Positions 1-7,500 of a stretch of 9,993 nt of DNA are shown one piece after another (within the stretch, counting starts at the first letter, position 1; every line of letters starts with the position of its first letter). This stretch comes from an uncultured Pirellula sp. Its GTDB lineage: Bacteria; Planctomycetota; Planctomycetia; Pirellulales; Pirellulaceae. The DNA lies in contig CAITIF010000181.1 in assembly GCA_903892365.1 (NCBI GenBank), positions 1-9,993 of the forward strand, written 5' to 3'. The position numbers and the translations under genes were made by a program. The notes under the pieces were generated by a model. It was not told where the DNA came from. It worked only from the letters and a program-made list of their open reading frames with translations, and made no database searches.

Positions 1-54
1 CAAAGACGGTCGCCAAGGTGTCTTTGTGGACAAATCAGATTCTTGATACCCACG

Positions 55-105
55 GCGAAGGTGGGCCTTGTGCACTCTTTCGCAACCGGTTTGGGGCGCT
101 AACAC
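55..105. repeat. 51-nt intergenic repeat module B, copy 1
   Basis: This segment matches 583-633 at 44 of 51 positions with no gap, including the shared run TTCGCAAC.GGTTTGG.GCGCTAACAC. Here it sits 8 nt before the hairpin-bearing module (114-223). In the other copy it lies about 40 nt after that module, so the modules are shuffled relative to each other. Function unknown. Confidence 0.7.
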
Positions 106-113
106 ATCCACCC

Positions 114-223
114 TTGGTTCTGATCCCTTTCTCTTCTTGATAAGAATCTGTCGAAAGATGTGGGGCGAAAAATTTCAGGACCATACTTCACCGAACTATT
201 TTTCGCCCCCCATTTTTCGACAG
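114..223. repeat. Hairpin-bearing intergenic repeat, copy 1
   Basis: Two parts. Positions 114-156 form a 43-nt leader similar to 433-475 and 793-835; all three end in a form of CGAAA. Positions 148-223 form a large inverted repeat: arms 148-173 and 198-223 (26 nt each) pair at 24 of 26 positions around a 24-nt loop. Each arm carries CGAAAAAT-like motifs near both ends, separated by a G run (C run on the right arm). Copy 2 at 467-542 has exactly the same arm and loop lengths. No poly-T follows either side, so a terminator role is unlikely. It could be a REP/MITE-type element, a structured RNA or a protein-binding site. Confidence 0.75.
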
Positions 224-376
224 CAATCATTCTGAAATCAAGTAGGCCGTAACAAGTCGCTTTGGACGCAGTTACGGCGTGGAGCGATAGACAGGATTGC
301 CCCGAAGCGATTGGGGCGATTGCGGGATTAGCTTAGTGGATGGATTAGTTTGGTGGATGGCACCGTTCGAGCTTCT

Positions 377-542
377 TTCGAGACAAGCCCGAACGTCGCT
401 GCAACTGGTGTCGCTGCAGAATACGTCCGACCTCGGTTCAGAGCCCTGTCTCTTCTTGTAAAGAGTCTGTCGAAAAATGAGAGTCGAAAAATGTCAAGAT
501 CATGCTTCCGCCAACTATTGTTCGCCCCACATTTTTCGACTG
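377..542. repeat. Hairpin-bearing intergenic repeat, copy 2
   Basis: The most complete copy in the window. It opens with a 25-nt block (377-401) identical to 736-760, continues through a diverged spacer and the 43-nt leader (433-475), and ends in the inverted repeat 467-542. The arms 467-492 and 517-542 pair at 21 of 26 positions around a 24-nt loop (493-516). That loop agrees with the copy 1 loop at about 17 of 24 positions. The left arm has decayed more than the right, where the GGGG run of the consensus has become GAGAGT. Confidence 0.75.
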
Positions 543-582
543 TGATTCGCTTGGTGTAGAGCACCTTTCGGATACATGCAAC

Positions 583-633
583 GCGAAGTTGGGCCACGTG
601 CCCTCCTTCGCAACAGGTTTGGTGCGCTAACAC
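583..633. repeat. 51-nt intergenic repeat module B, copy 2
   Basis: Ungapped partner of 55-105, with 7 mismatches in 51 nt. It follows hairpin copy 2 rather than preceding it. Function unknown. Confidence 0.7.
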
Positions 634-652
634 GCTACCCCTATATAAGACA

Positions 653-681
653 GCGTTCGTGAGCCGAAGGCCCACGAACGC
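653..681. repeat. REP-like hairpin
   Basis: A compact near-perfect palindrome: outer arms GCGTTCGTG (653-661) and CACGAACGC (673-681) pair fully. Inside, GCC-GAA-GGC (663-671) forms a second stem with a GAA loop, leaving single unpaired bases at 662 and 672. Neither side has a T-tract, so I do not call an intrinsic terminator, though it lies about 155 nt downstream of the pyc stop codon. It resembles a repetitive extragenic palindrome. Confidence 0.6.
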
Positions 682-735
682 AAAATAGCTCGGTCGGTTA
701 GCACGAACAATTAGAACACCAAACCTATTGCGACA

Positions 736-835
736 TTCGAGACAAGCCCGAACGTCGCTGTAGCCGAAGCTCGACGCAAACTACGCCCGCCGTTGGTTCA
801 GTTCCGTTTCTCGATTTCACTAGAGTCGGGCGAAA
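736..835. repeat. Intergenic repeat, copy 3, truncated at pyc
   Basis: This copy starts with the same 25 nt as 377-401 (exact) and runs co-linear with 377-475 through the leader 793-835. The following hairpin part is missing: similarity stops one base before the pyc stop codon (CTA at 837-839, minus strand). Either the gene end overwrote the repeat, or the element arrived here and was trimmed. Confidence 0.65.
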
Positions 836-836
836 C

Positions 837-3800
837 CTATTTCAACACAAACAACAAGTCGCCCGTCTCAACTTGGCTGCCTGACTGAACGAGCAACTGA
901 GTGATCTCGCCGTCTCGTTCTGCATTGATCACCGTCTCCATTTTCATCGCTTCAAGCGACAGCAGCTTCTGGCCCTTCGTGACTTTGGCACCTTGCGTTA
1001 CCGCAACACCAATCACCATGCCGGGCATCCCCGCAGCCACATGAGTTGGATCGCCTAAATCTGCTTTGACTCGGGTTGCGGCCTTCGACTCGATCGACTT
1101 GTCGACAACCTCCACTTCTCGCGGCTGTCCATTGAGTTCAAAAAAGACCGTCCTGGTCCCATCTGGACGTGGATCTCCGATGGTCAAACACTTGACGATC
1201 AGCCGCTTCCCAGGCTCTATATCCACCGAAAACTCCTCTCCGATGGCTGGCCCATTGAAGAAGACGGACGACGGCAACAAGGATACATCGCCGTAGTTTT
1301 TGACGTGCGATACAAACTCGTCAAAGACCTTAGGATACAACGCGCTCGTCACGATCTCGCGCATGTTCGCTTGTCGACCCATCTTCGTAGCTAGCTGATC
1401 ACCGATCGCTTTAAAATCAACCGGAGGCAACGTCTCGCCCGGACGAGTCAATACTTCCGGATTGTTCTTGAGTATCGACTTCTTGGCCTGTGCCGGAAAG
1501 CCACCCGGCGGTTGCCCCATCATCCCACCCACCAAATCCAACACGGACCCTGGGTACGCAATCTCGCGTTTGCCTTCCACCACGTCGTCTGCCGACATAC
1601 CATTCGCGACCATGAACAACGCAAGATCCCCCACCGCCTTGCTCGTGGGAGTTACCTTGACGATATCGCCCAACAACTGATTGGCCTCGGCATACCGCTT
1701 GCAAACGGTTGACCATTGGTCTGCCAGCCCCAATGCCTTGGCCTGCTGATACAGGTTCGTGTATTGGCCTCCGGGCATTTCATGCTGATACAGATCCCCC
1801 CCTGCCACCAAGGATTCACTTTCAAACGGTGCATAAAACTGGCGAGCTGCCTTCCAGTATTCTGAGATCTCGGTCAACGCATCGGTCTGGAGCGAACTCT
1901 CACGGTCCGAATAGCGAAGCGATTCAACCAACGTGTTCAAGTTAACCTGCGAGGTTCCGCCCGACATGGATGCGAACGCACCATCGGCGATCTCAAGCCC
2001 CTCTTGAGCTGCATTCAGGATCGAAGCCGCTTGAATGCCCGCGGTATCATGCGTATGAAAATGGATCGGAATCCCGATCTCTTGCTTCAACGTGGCGACC
2101 AGTTTCTTGGCAGCCATCGGTTTGCACAAACCTGCCATGTCCTTAATAGCAAGGATATGCGCGCCCATCCGCTCCAACTCTTTCGCAAGATCCACATAGT
2201 ACTTCAAGGTGTACTTCTGCCGGTTCGGATTCAAAATGTCACCGGTATAGCAAATCGCAGCTTCGCAAATCATGCCAGAATCGACCACGGCATCCATCGC
2301 GATGCGCATGTTATCTGTCCAGTTCAAGGCATCGAACACGCGGAAGATATCGACCCCTGCACTGGCCGCCTCCTTGACAAATGCCACCACGACATTGTCT
2401 GGATAATTGGTATATCCGACTGCATTGGACGCACGCAGTAACATTTGAAAAAGAAGATTCGGGATCCTGGAACGCATGTCGGCCAAGCGTTGCCACGGGC
2501 TCTCTCGCAAGAAACGCATGGAGGTATCAAAGGTAGCGCCGCCCCACATTTCCAAGCTGAAGAACTGAGGCGTCAATCGGGCGTAGGCATCAGCGATTTG
2601 CAACATGTCGAAAGTACGTAAACGTGTCGCCAACAAAGATTGATGCGCGTCTCGCATGGTCGTGTCGGTCAACAAAAGCTCTTTGCTTCCTCGCAATGAA
2701 TCGCAAAATGGCTTCGCCCCAAGTTTCAAAAACCGACTTCGATAACTTTCAGGGATAGGCTGCGTTCGATCCACCACCGGAACCGCAGCAGGCTCGCGTC
2801 GCACCGTCGCCCCCTGGACTTCCACAGTCTTGCTTCCATTGACCAACGTCTCTGCCAAGAAACTCAACAATCGTGTCGCGCGATCGCGCCGTCGCGTCAA
2901 TTCAAAAAGCTCGGGCGTCTTATCGATCATCCGAGTCGTTGCATCGCCCGTCAAAAACGTCTCGTGCGTGATCAACGAAATCAAGAATGGGATGTTCGTC
3001 TTGACCCCACGGATTCGAAACTCCTGTAAGCAACGTTCCATGCGTCCGGCTGCTTCACGAAGATTTCGACCTCGAGCGGAAACCTTAACCAACAAGGAAT
3101 CATAAAAAGGGTTCACTACCGCTCCGCTAAACGCGCTACCGGCGTCCAACCGAATTCCCAAACCGCCTGCGCTTCGGTAGTGCGTAATGCGACCATAATC
3201 AGGCCGGAATTGATTGGTTGGATCTTCCGTGGTCACCCGGCATTGAATCGCCGACCCGACAACCTGAACATCACTCTGCGACTTCAGTCCAATGGACTCG
3301 TCCGACAATCGATCGCCACAGGAGACCAATATCTGAGCACGCACTAAATCGATCCCGGTGACTTCTTCCGTCACCGTATGCTCCACCTGTATTCGTGGAT
3401 TCACTTCGATGAAATAGAACTTGTCGGATTCGGTATCGAGCAGAAACTCGACCGTCCCCGCGCAGTAGTATCCTACTTCCTTGGCGATCGCAACTGCCGC
3501 TTCATGCAATTCGCTTGCGGTCTTCTTGCTCAAGTTAGGAGCGGGCGCAATTTCGACCACCTTTTGATGACGGCGTTGAACCGAGCAATCGCGTTCGTGC
3601 AAATGTAGGATGTTCCCATGTTGATCCCCAAGGATCTGCACTTCGATGTGACGCGCTTTGCCCACCAGCTTTTCCAAAAATACTTCATCGCTTCCAAATG
3701 CGTTCTTGGACTCCCGTTGCGCTTGCTCCAGATTCGATTCCAATGCATCCTGCGACTCGACAACTCGCATCCCGCGACCACCGCCCCCTTTGGATGCTTT

Positions 3801-4280
3801 GAGCATAATGGGGTACCCCATGGCCTTCGCCGTTGCCATGGCTTCTTCGAGCGAGCGGACCGCATGCGCAGACCCCTCTAAGACTGGCACGCCGACCTTC
3901 TTGGCAATAGTCCTGGCCGCAACCTTATCTCCAAGCAACTCCAGCGCCTTGACGCTTGGACCGACAAACGTGATCCCGGCGTTCAATAACGCCTTCGCAA
4001 AATCGGCATTTTCCGAGAGAAAGCCATACCCCGGATGCACCGCATCGATCTGATTCTCCAGACACAACCGCACAATGCCGTCGATGTCCAAATAAGATCG
4101 AATCGGCTCGCCAGCCTTTCCTATCTGATAGGCCTCATCCGCCTTGAAGCGATGCAAGGCAAATCGATCTTCGTGAGAGTAAATCGCTACGGTTCGAATC
4201 TTCAGCTCGTGAGCACTTCGAAAAATACGTGTCGCGATCTCGCTGCGGTTCGCAGCGAGCAACTTTCGAATCTTGGTCAT
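837..4280 (-). CDS. pyc: Pyruvate carboxylase, single-chain
   Basis: Carboxylates pyruvate to oxaloacetate using ATP, bicarbonate and covalently bound biotin (EC 6.4.1.1); cytoplasmic, anaplerotic and gluconeogenic. At 1147 aa it has the normal length for the single-chain enzyme and all domains in order. The biotin carboxylase domain (about 1-450) starts with LLAANRSEIATR, has the glycine-rich ATP loop KASKGGGGRGMR near 161-172, and NPRIQVEH near 294-301. The carboxyltransferase domain (about 534-800) shows TDTTMRD near 538-544, MWGGATFD, IKDMAGL with the expected carboxylated Lys713, and the metal ligands HTHD at 742-745. The C-terminal biotinyl domain carries EAMKMET with biotinyl Lys1113. 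The start is fixed by the conserved N-terminus directly after ATG, although the leader is pyrimidine-rich with no Shine-Dalgarno. All key residues are present. The M16 gene lies 163 bp upstream on the same strand. Confidence 0.97.
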   Translation of the reverse strand: MTKIRKLLAANRSEIATRIFRSAHELKIRTVAIYSHEDRFALHRFKADEAYQIGKAGEPIRSYLDIDGIVRLCLENQIDAVHPGYGFLSENADFAKALLNAGITFVGPSVKALELLGDKVAARTIAKKVGVPVLEGSAHAVRSLEEAMATAKAMGYPIMLKASKGGGGRGMRVVESQDALESNLEQAQRESKNAFGSDEVFLEKLVGKARHIEVQILGDQHGNILHLHERDCSVQRRHQKVVEIAPAPNLSKKTASELHEAAVAIAKEVGYYCAGTVEFLLDTESDKFYFIEVNPRIQVEHTVTEEVTGIDLVRAQILVSCGDRLSDESIGLKSQSDVQVVGSAIQCRVTTEDPTNQFRPDYGRITHYRSAGGLGIRLDAGSAFSGAVVNPFYDSLLVKVSARGRNLREAAGRMERCLQEFRIRGVKTNIPFLISLITHETFLTGDATTRMIDKTPELFELTRRRDRATRLLSFLAETLVNGSKTVEVQGATVRREPAAVPVVDRTQPIPESYRSRFLKLGAKPFCDSLRGSKELLLTDTTMRDAHQSLLATRLRTFDMLQIADAYARLTPQFFSLEMWGGATFDTSMRFLRESPWQRLADMRSRIPNLLFQMLLRASNAVGYTNYPDNVVVAFVKEAASAGVDIFRVFDALNWTDNMRIAMDAVVDSGMICEAAICYTGDILNPNRQKYTLKYYVDLAKELERMGAHILAIKDMAGLCKPMAAKKLVATLKQEIGIPIHFHTHDTAGIQAASILNAAQEGLEIADGAFASMSGGTSQVNLNTLVESLRYSDRESSLQTDALTEISEYWKAARQFYAPFESESLVAGGDLYQHEMPGGQYTNLYQQAKALGLADQWSTVCKRYAEANQLLGDIVKVTPTSKAVGDLALFMVANGMSADDVVEGKREIAYPGSVLDLVGGMMGQPPGGFPAQAKKSILKNNPEVLTRPGETLPPVDFKAIGDQLATKMGRQANMREIVTSALYPKVFDEFVSHVKNYGDVSLLPSSVFFNGPAIGEEFSVDIEPGKRLIVKCLTIGDPRPDGTRTVFFELNGQPREVEVVDKSIESKAATRVKADLGDPTHVAAGMPGMVIGVAVTQGAKVTKGQKLLSLEAMKMETVINAERDGEITQLLVQSGSQVETGDLLFVLK

Positions 4281-4338
4281 GGATTTGGTGGGGAGAGGGG
4301 AGAGGGGGAGTTTGAAGTTTGAAGTGGGAAGTGTGAAG
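4280..4338 (+). other. C-free, G-run-rich tract before pyc
   Basis: The plus strand has no C for 59 nt here, beginning at the last base of the pyc start codon complement. It includes GGTGGGG, AGAGGGG and AGAGGGGG in close succession, then TTTGAAG twice in tandem and further GGG runs. The pyc transcript leader is therefore G-free and C/T-rich, while the template strand could fold into G-quadruplex-like or triplex structures. The first three G runs have 3-nt spacers and the fourth is about 17 nt away, so it is not a textbook quadruplex motif. A regulatory role is inference. Confidence 0.5.
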
Positions 4339-4352
4339 CGGGAGTGGGGAGT

Positions 4353-4375
4353 GCAAGCAGCTTACTGATGCTTGC
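4353..4375 (-). repeat. 7-bp inverted repeat in pyc leader region
   Basis: GCAAGCA (4353-4359) and TGCTTGC (4369-4375) pair perfectly around a 9-nt loop. It lies between the M16 stop and the pyc start and is not followed by a T-tract in the direction of transcription. It may be a transcript hairpin or an operator. Confidence 0.4.
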
Positions 4376-4390
4376 GATTTGTTCGGGCTT

Positions 4391-4412
4391 ACGGCAAGCC
4401 TGAGCTTACCGT
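4391..4412 (-). repeat. Hairpin downstream of M16 gene
   Basis: In the minus-strand transcript, ACGGTAAGC and GCTTGCCGT form a 9-bp stem with one U-G wobble and a 4-nt loop (TCAG), starting about 31 nt after the M16 stop codon. No poly-U follows, so it may be a 3'-end stabiliser or attenuating hairpin rather than a full terminator. Read-through into pyc is therefore possible. Confidence 0.45.
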
Positions 4413-4443
4413 GGTAATAACGATCGTGCACTTCGACTTATTT

Positions 4444-7218
4444 TTACTTCGGCTTAACGGGGGTGGGTTGCGAAAAATCACCAGCCGTTGCAATCACAAA
4501 ATTGTCCGGCGAAACATATTCGCTGATGGCTTCGTTCACCCCTTCGACGGTCAAGCTGGCAACCTCTGCTTCCAGTTTTTCGTAAAACTGCATATCGCGT
4601 CCGGTAAACAAATTGGTCGCCAAAATCCCTGCAAGGGAACTGTCGCGAGCCCTTGATAGTCGTTGGTTTTGCAGGAAACCTTGCACGTTGTCAGCAAGTT
4701 CTTTTTCTGTGATACCATCCTTCACGAACTTGCGGAGTTCCTCGTCAATCACTTTCACCAGTTTGTCCCGGTTGATCGGGTTGGTGATGGCTCGAACGGT
4801 CAGGGACGCCTGCTCGTCGATCAGGCTGGCACGCAAGGAGCTAGAAACGCCATACGAAAGTCCTTCGTCTTGCCGTACGCGATTCCCCAATCGAGAGGCA
4901 AGCGAACTTCCCCCTAAGACCGTGTTGCCAATCAGCAATGCAGGGTACTTTGGATGATCGTCGCGCAAAGCATACTGCTGGCTTGCATAGTATTCCGAGT
5001 TAGCCTTATCAGGCGTTTCGATCGAAATCATTGGAACCTTGACATCGGTCGTGGCTGACATTGCAGCCCGTTGATATGGGATGCGTGACTTCCAATTCGA
5101 AAGCATCGACGAGAGCTTGGACTGGACTTCCGATGGCTCAAAATCACCGACCACAGCAACCTCACCCTCATTTCCAGACAGAAACTTGGCATGGATGTCT
5201 TTGATGTCCGCCAAGGTGAGAGCCTTGTAGTCTTCGATTTCCTCTTCGACGGTCGGAACATACCGAATGTCGCCTCTCTTATGCGGACTAAGCGCCCGCT
5301 GAACAGCAAGTTGCGCCAACGTGCTTGGCTCTCTCTTTTGATTTTCAAGCTGAGTCAAAACACTGTCCCGCAGTAGAGTAAACTCCTTCTCATCCAACGC
5401 AGGATTCCGAATCACATCACGAACCAGCTCGATCACTTCCGCAAGCTTTTCTCGCTTTGTCTCAACAAAAATTCGCAAAATCTGAGGACTCGACGATACA
5501 GACATCGATGCCTTTAGCTGATCTTTGCGATCGTTCAACTGCTGCAAAGAAAGGGTCGTCGTTCCACGATCCATCAAGCTGCCCAACATTTCACAAGCAG
5601 CAGTCTTGCCCATCAGCGACTTCACATCTCCAAATCGCAAGTTAATAATCAAGTTCACTGTCCCACCCCGCGTCTTCTTGGGCAGGAACGCAAATGGCAC
5701 GCCACTATCTAATTCGCCTCGCACCAACCTTTGCTCAATATTCGCAGGGGTCGGATCAAATTGCTCCCCTTCACTAATCGATTCACGACCCGCGTAGCCG
5801 TCTACTAATGCCTTGAGATCGGGACTGTCTGGGATCTGAATGCGTTCCGACTTTTCAGTTGGAAGAAACATCCCAACCGTCCGATTGTTCTGAACCAAGT
5901 ACTTCTGAGCCGCCAATTGAACCTGCTCGACCGTAGCATTTTCAATCGCATCTCGGAACAGGAAATAAAGTCGCCAGTCCCCCTGAGCAGCCCAATCACT
6001 AAGGCTGATCGCGATCGAATCCGATTTGGAAGCGGCCATCTCGCGATTGTTCAATGCTTGTCGTCTTGCTCGCTCCAGTTCCTCCGAAGTAATGGGGTTG
6101 GATGCAAGATTCTCCAACGTATCCAACATGGCCGACCGAGCCTCTTCTGCCGACTTGTCTTTCGGAACTTGGGCCATGAAGGTAATGACTCCTGGATCAT
6201 GCAATGCGAACGCCCCGCCAAAGACCTGAGTTGCCTTCTTGGTTTCAATTAAGGATTTGTAAAGCCGACCGCTTGGCTGGTCGGTCAAAATGCTTGCCAG
6301 AAGATCGACCGCCGCATATTCAGGATTGCCACCAGCCGGCACGTGATACATCGCACCGACAACCTGGATGTCCGCAACCCGACGCACCATAGTAATGCGA
6401 TCGCCATCTTGCGGCGGCTCGATCGTATAGGTCTGACTGATCGGAGTCTTCGGTTTCGACAAAGCGCCGAAATACTTCTGAACCAACTCAAGTGCCTTCT
6501 CCTCTTCAAAACTGCCTGCTACTACCAACATTGCATTGTCAGGCCGATAGTACTTACGATAGAAAGCTTGAAGATTATCGATCGGCACACGTTCAATGTC
6601 GCTCCGATTTCCAATCGTTGAATTGCCGTAATTGTGCCACTGATACGCAGCCGAAAACATCCGCTGCTGAAGCACTCGAATTGGGTTGTTTTCTCCTCGC
6701 TCGAACTCGCTTCGCACCACGGTGAATTCTTTTTGCAGGTCCTCATTCAGGATCTTGCTGTTCACCATACGATCCGCTTCCAGCCGAATCGCGAACTCGA
6801 GATTGTCGTCCGACGCGGGTAATGTTTCGTAATAATTGGTGCGATCCAACCAAGTCGTACCGTTAAATACTGCACCCCGATCGCGCAAAGCCGCAGGAAT
6901 CTCCGGATGCAGCTCGGTTCCCTTGAAAACCATATGCTCCAACAAGTGAGCCATCCCTGTCTCGCCATACCCTTCATGCCGTGATCCCACGAAAATCGTA
7001 CAGTTCACGGTGACTTTGGGCTGACTTTTGTCAGCGAAAAGCAACACTTTCATACCATTCTCGAGGACGTATTCGTTAATACCTTCTACGGAACCGACTT
7101 TGGTTGGCATCTTGTCTTCTGAAAACCCCTGAAGTGAATTGAACGTGAACACAACCACCAGCAATAAAGATCGCTGGATGCCCGTGCAGAAATAGTGAAA
7201 CAAAGAAGACCCCCACAT
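4444..7218 (-). CDS. Secreted M16 family zinc peptidase (pitrilysin-like), two tandem halves
   Basis: Zinc metalloendopeptidase of the M16 clan, 924 aa from the start chosen here. The N-terminal half has the inverted zinc motif HLLEH (His91, Glu94 catalytic, His95) with the third ligand Glu171 in VVRSEFE, 76 residues later, as the family expects. The second half is the non-catalytic lobe and ends with the conserved R/Y motif RVRQDEGLSYG (Arg782, Tyr789). Such proteins close like a clam around peptides. The N-terminus looks like a signal peptide: Arg16 is followed by the hydrophobic core SLLLVVVFTF and a polar stretch, so the mature protein is probably periplasmic or membrane-anchored. I chose ATG at 7218 because GGAG at 7225-7228 lies 6 nt before it. 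The frame stays open upstream to ATG 7263 or TTG 7272, which lack a ribosome site and would place 30 odd residues before the signal sequence. Substrate unknown. Confidence 0.93.
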   Translation of the reverse strand: MWGSSLFHYFCTGIQRSLLLVVVFTFNSLQGFSEDKMPTKVGSVEGINEYVLENGMKVLLFADKSQPKVTVNCTIFVGSRHEGYGETGMAHLLEHMVFKGTELHPEIPAALRDRGAVFNGTTWLDRTNYYETLPASDDNLEFAIRLEADRMVNSKILNEDLQKEFTVVRSEFERGENNPIRVLQQRMFSAAYQWHNYGNSTIGNRSDIERVPIDNLQAFYRKYYRPDNAMLVVAGSFEEEKALELVQKYFGALSKPKTPISQTYTIEPPQDGDRITMVRRVADIQVVGAMYHVPAGGNPEYAAVDLLASILTDQPSGRLYKSLIETKKATQVFGGAFALHDPGVITFMAQVPKDKSAEEARSAMLDTLENLASNPITSEELERARRQALNNREMAASKSDSIAISLSDWAAQGDWRLYFLFRDAIENATVEQVQLAAQKYLVQNNRTVGMFLPTEKSERIQIPDSPDLKALVDGYAGRESISEGEQFDPTPANIEQRLVRGELDSGVPFAFLPKKTRGGTVNLIINLRFGDVKSLMGKTAACEMLGSLMDRGTTTLSLQQLNDRKDQLKASMSVSSSPQILRIFVETKREKLAEVIELVRDVIRNPALDEKEFTLLRDSVLTQLENQKREPSTLAQLAVQRALSPHKRGDIRYVPTVEEEIEDYKALTLADIKDIHAKFLSGNEGEVAVVGDFEPSEVQSKLSSMLSNWKSRIPYQRAAMSATTDVKVPMISIETPDKANSEYYASQQYALRDDHPKYPALLIGNTVLGGSSLASRLGNRVRQDEGLSYGVSSSLRASLIDEQASLTVRAITNPINRDKLVKVIDEELRKFVKDGITEKELADNVQGFLQNQRLSRARDSSLAGILATNLFTGRDMQFYEKLEAEVASLTVEGVNEAISEYVSPDNFVIATAGDFSQPTPVKPK

Positions 7219-7224
7219 ACAGAA

Positions 7225-7228
7225 CTCC
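7225..7228 (-). promoter_or_regulatory. Ribosome binding site deciding the M16 start
   Basis: GGAG on the minus strand, 6 nt before ATG at 7218. It supports this start over the upstream ATG (7263) and TTG (7272), neither of which has a purine-rich site in front. Confidence 0.55.
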
Positions 7229-7274
7229 GCAGGCCGTCGTGAACCTAAGATCGAAAACAACATGGAACGCAAGG

Positions 7275-7280
7275 ATTGTA
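7275..7280 (-). promoter_or_regulatory. Possible -10 box for M16 gene
   Basis: TACAAT on the minus strand (5 of 6 to TATAAT), about 57 nt before ATG 7218. No good -35 lies 16-18 nt upstream. If real, the transcript would begin near 7268 and give a leader of about 50 nt, which also fits the downstream start codon better. Confidence 0.25.
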
Positions 7281-7462
7281 ATGCAATTCCAAGTAGTTCG
7301 TAGATTAGGTTCCAGCGAACCCATCAGAAAAATTGCAAGTCCCCTCGGTGATGCCCCTCCTAAACCATCAAACAACTTTTTGTCATTTCGAATGGACCGC
7401 AGCGCCTTTGACGAGTAACGGGCCTACAAATACTGGGACACAATCAAATCGGAAGAAAATCG

Positions 7463-7492
7463 TTGACAAGATTGGTTTGCAATCGCTAAGCT
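7463..7492 (+). promoter_or_regulatory. Possible sigma-70 promoter for DUF1559 gene
   Basis: A perfect -35 hexamer TTGACA at 7463-7468, with the best -10 candidate TAAGCT at 7487-7492 (3 of 6, 18-nt spacer). The -10 is weak, so an activator or another sigma factor may be needed, or the match is chance. Transcription would start near 7499, about 90 nt before the gene. Confidence 0.35.
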
Positions 7493-7500
7493 ACGCTTCA

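Larger units (their letters stand above)
1..836. other. Gene-free stretch with repeat mosaic
   Basis: I see no credible gene here. The longest open frames (about 115 codons on minus, 69 on plus) lie across the repeats, read as low-complexity protein, and match no family I know. The stretch is instead built from partly shuffled degenerate repeat modules, annotated separately: a 51-nt module twice, a roughly 100-nt module twice complete plus one partial copy, and a 26-24-26 hairpin twice. The unique pieces are 1-54 (with a weak 7-bp inverted repeat, 1-7 against 20-26), 224-376 and 634-735. No T-tract terminator for pyc is visible on the minus strand, so how pyc transcription ends is unclear. 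Confidence 0.6.

Noticed and set aside
1..26. Hairpin at the left edge (CAAAGAC / GTCTTTG)
   Set aside because: Only 7 bp with a 12-nt loop, cut by the window edge; it could be chance.
328..675. Minus-strand frame of 115 codons in the repeat region
   Set aside because: It spans repeat copy 2, module B and a hairpin, has no protein family signature, and its sequence follows the repeats rather than a gene.
653..681. Intrinsic terminator of pyc
   Set aside because: The stem is strong, but no T-tract follows on the minus strand (the bases after it read CTGTCTTATATA).
55..835. CRISPR array
   Set aside because: Repeats are few, diverged, of different lengths and not regularly spaced; no cas genes are nearby.
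1417..1716. Minus-strand 99-codon frame inside pyc
   Set aside because: It is an out-of-frame reading of the pyc carboxyltransferase region, glycine/arginine-rich and without a known family.
3658..4053. Plus-strand frame of 131 codons opposite pyc
   Set aside because: It lies wholly inside the conserved biotin carboxylase domain coded on the other strand, has no recognisable motif, and is explained by codon bias of pyc.
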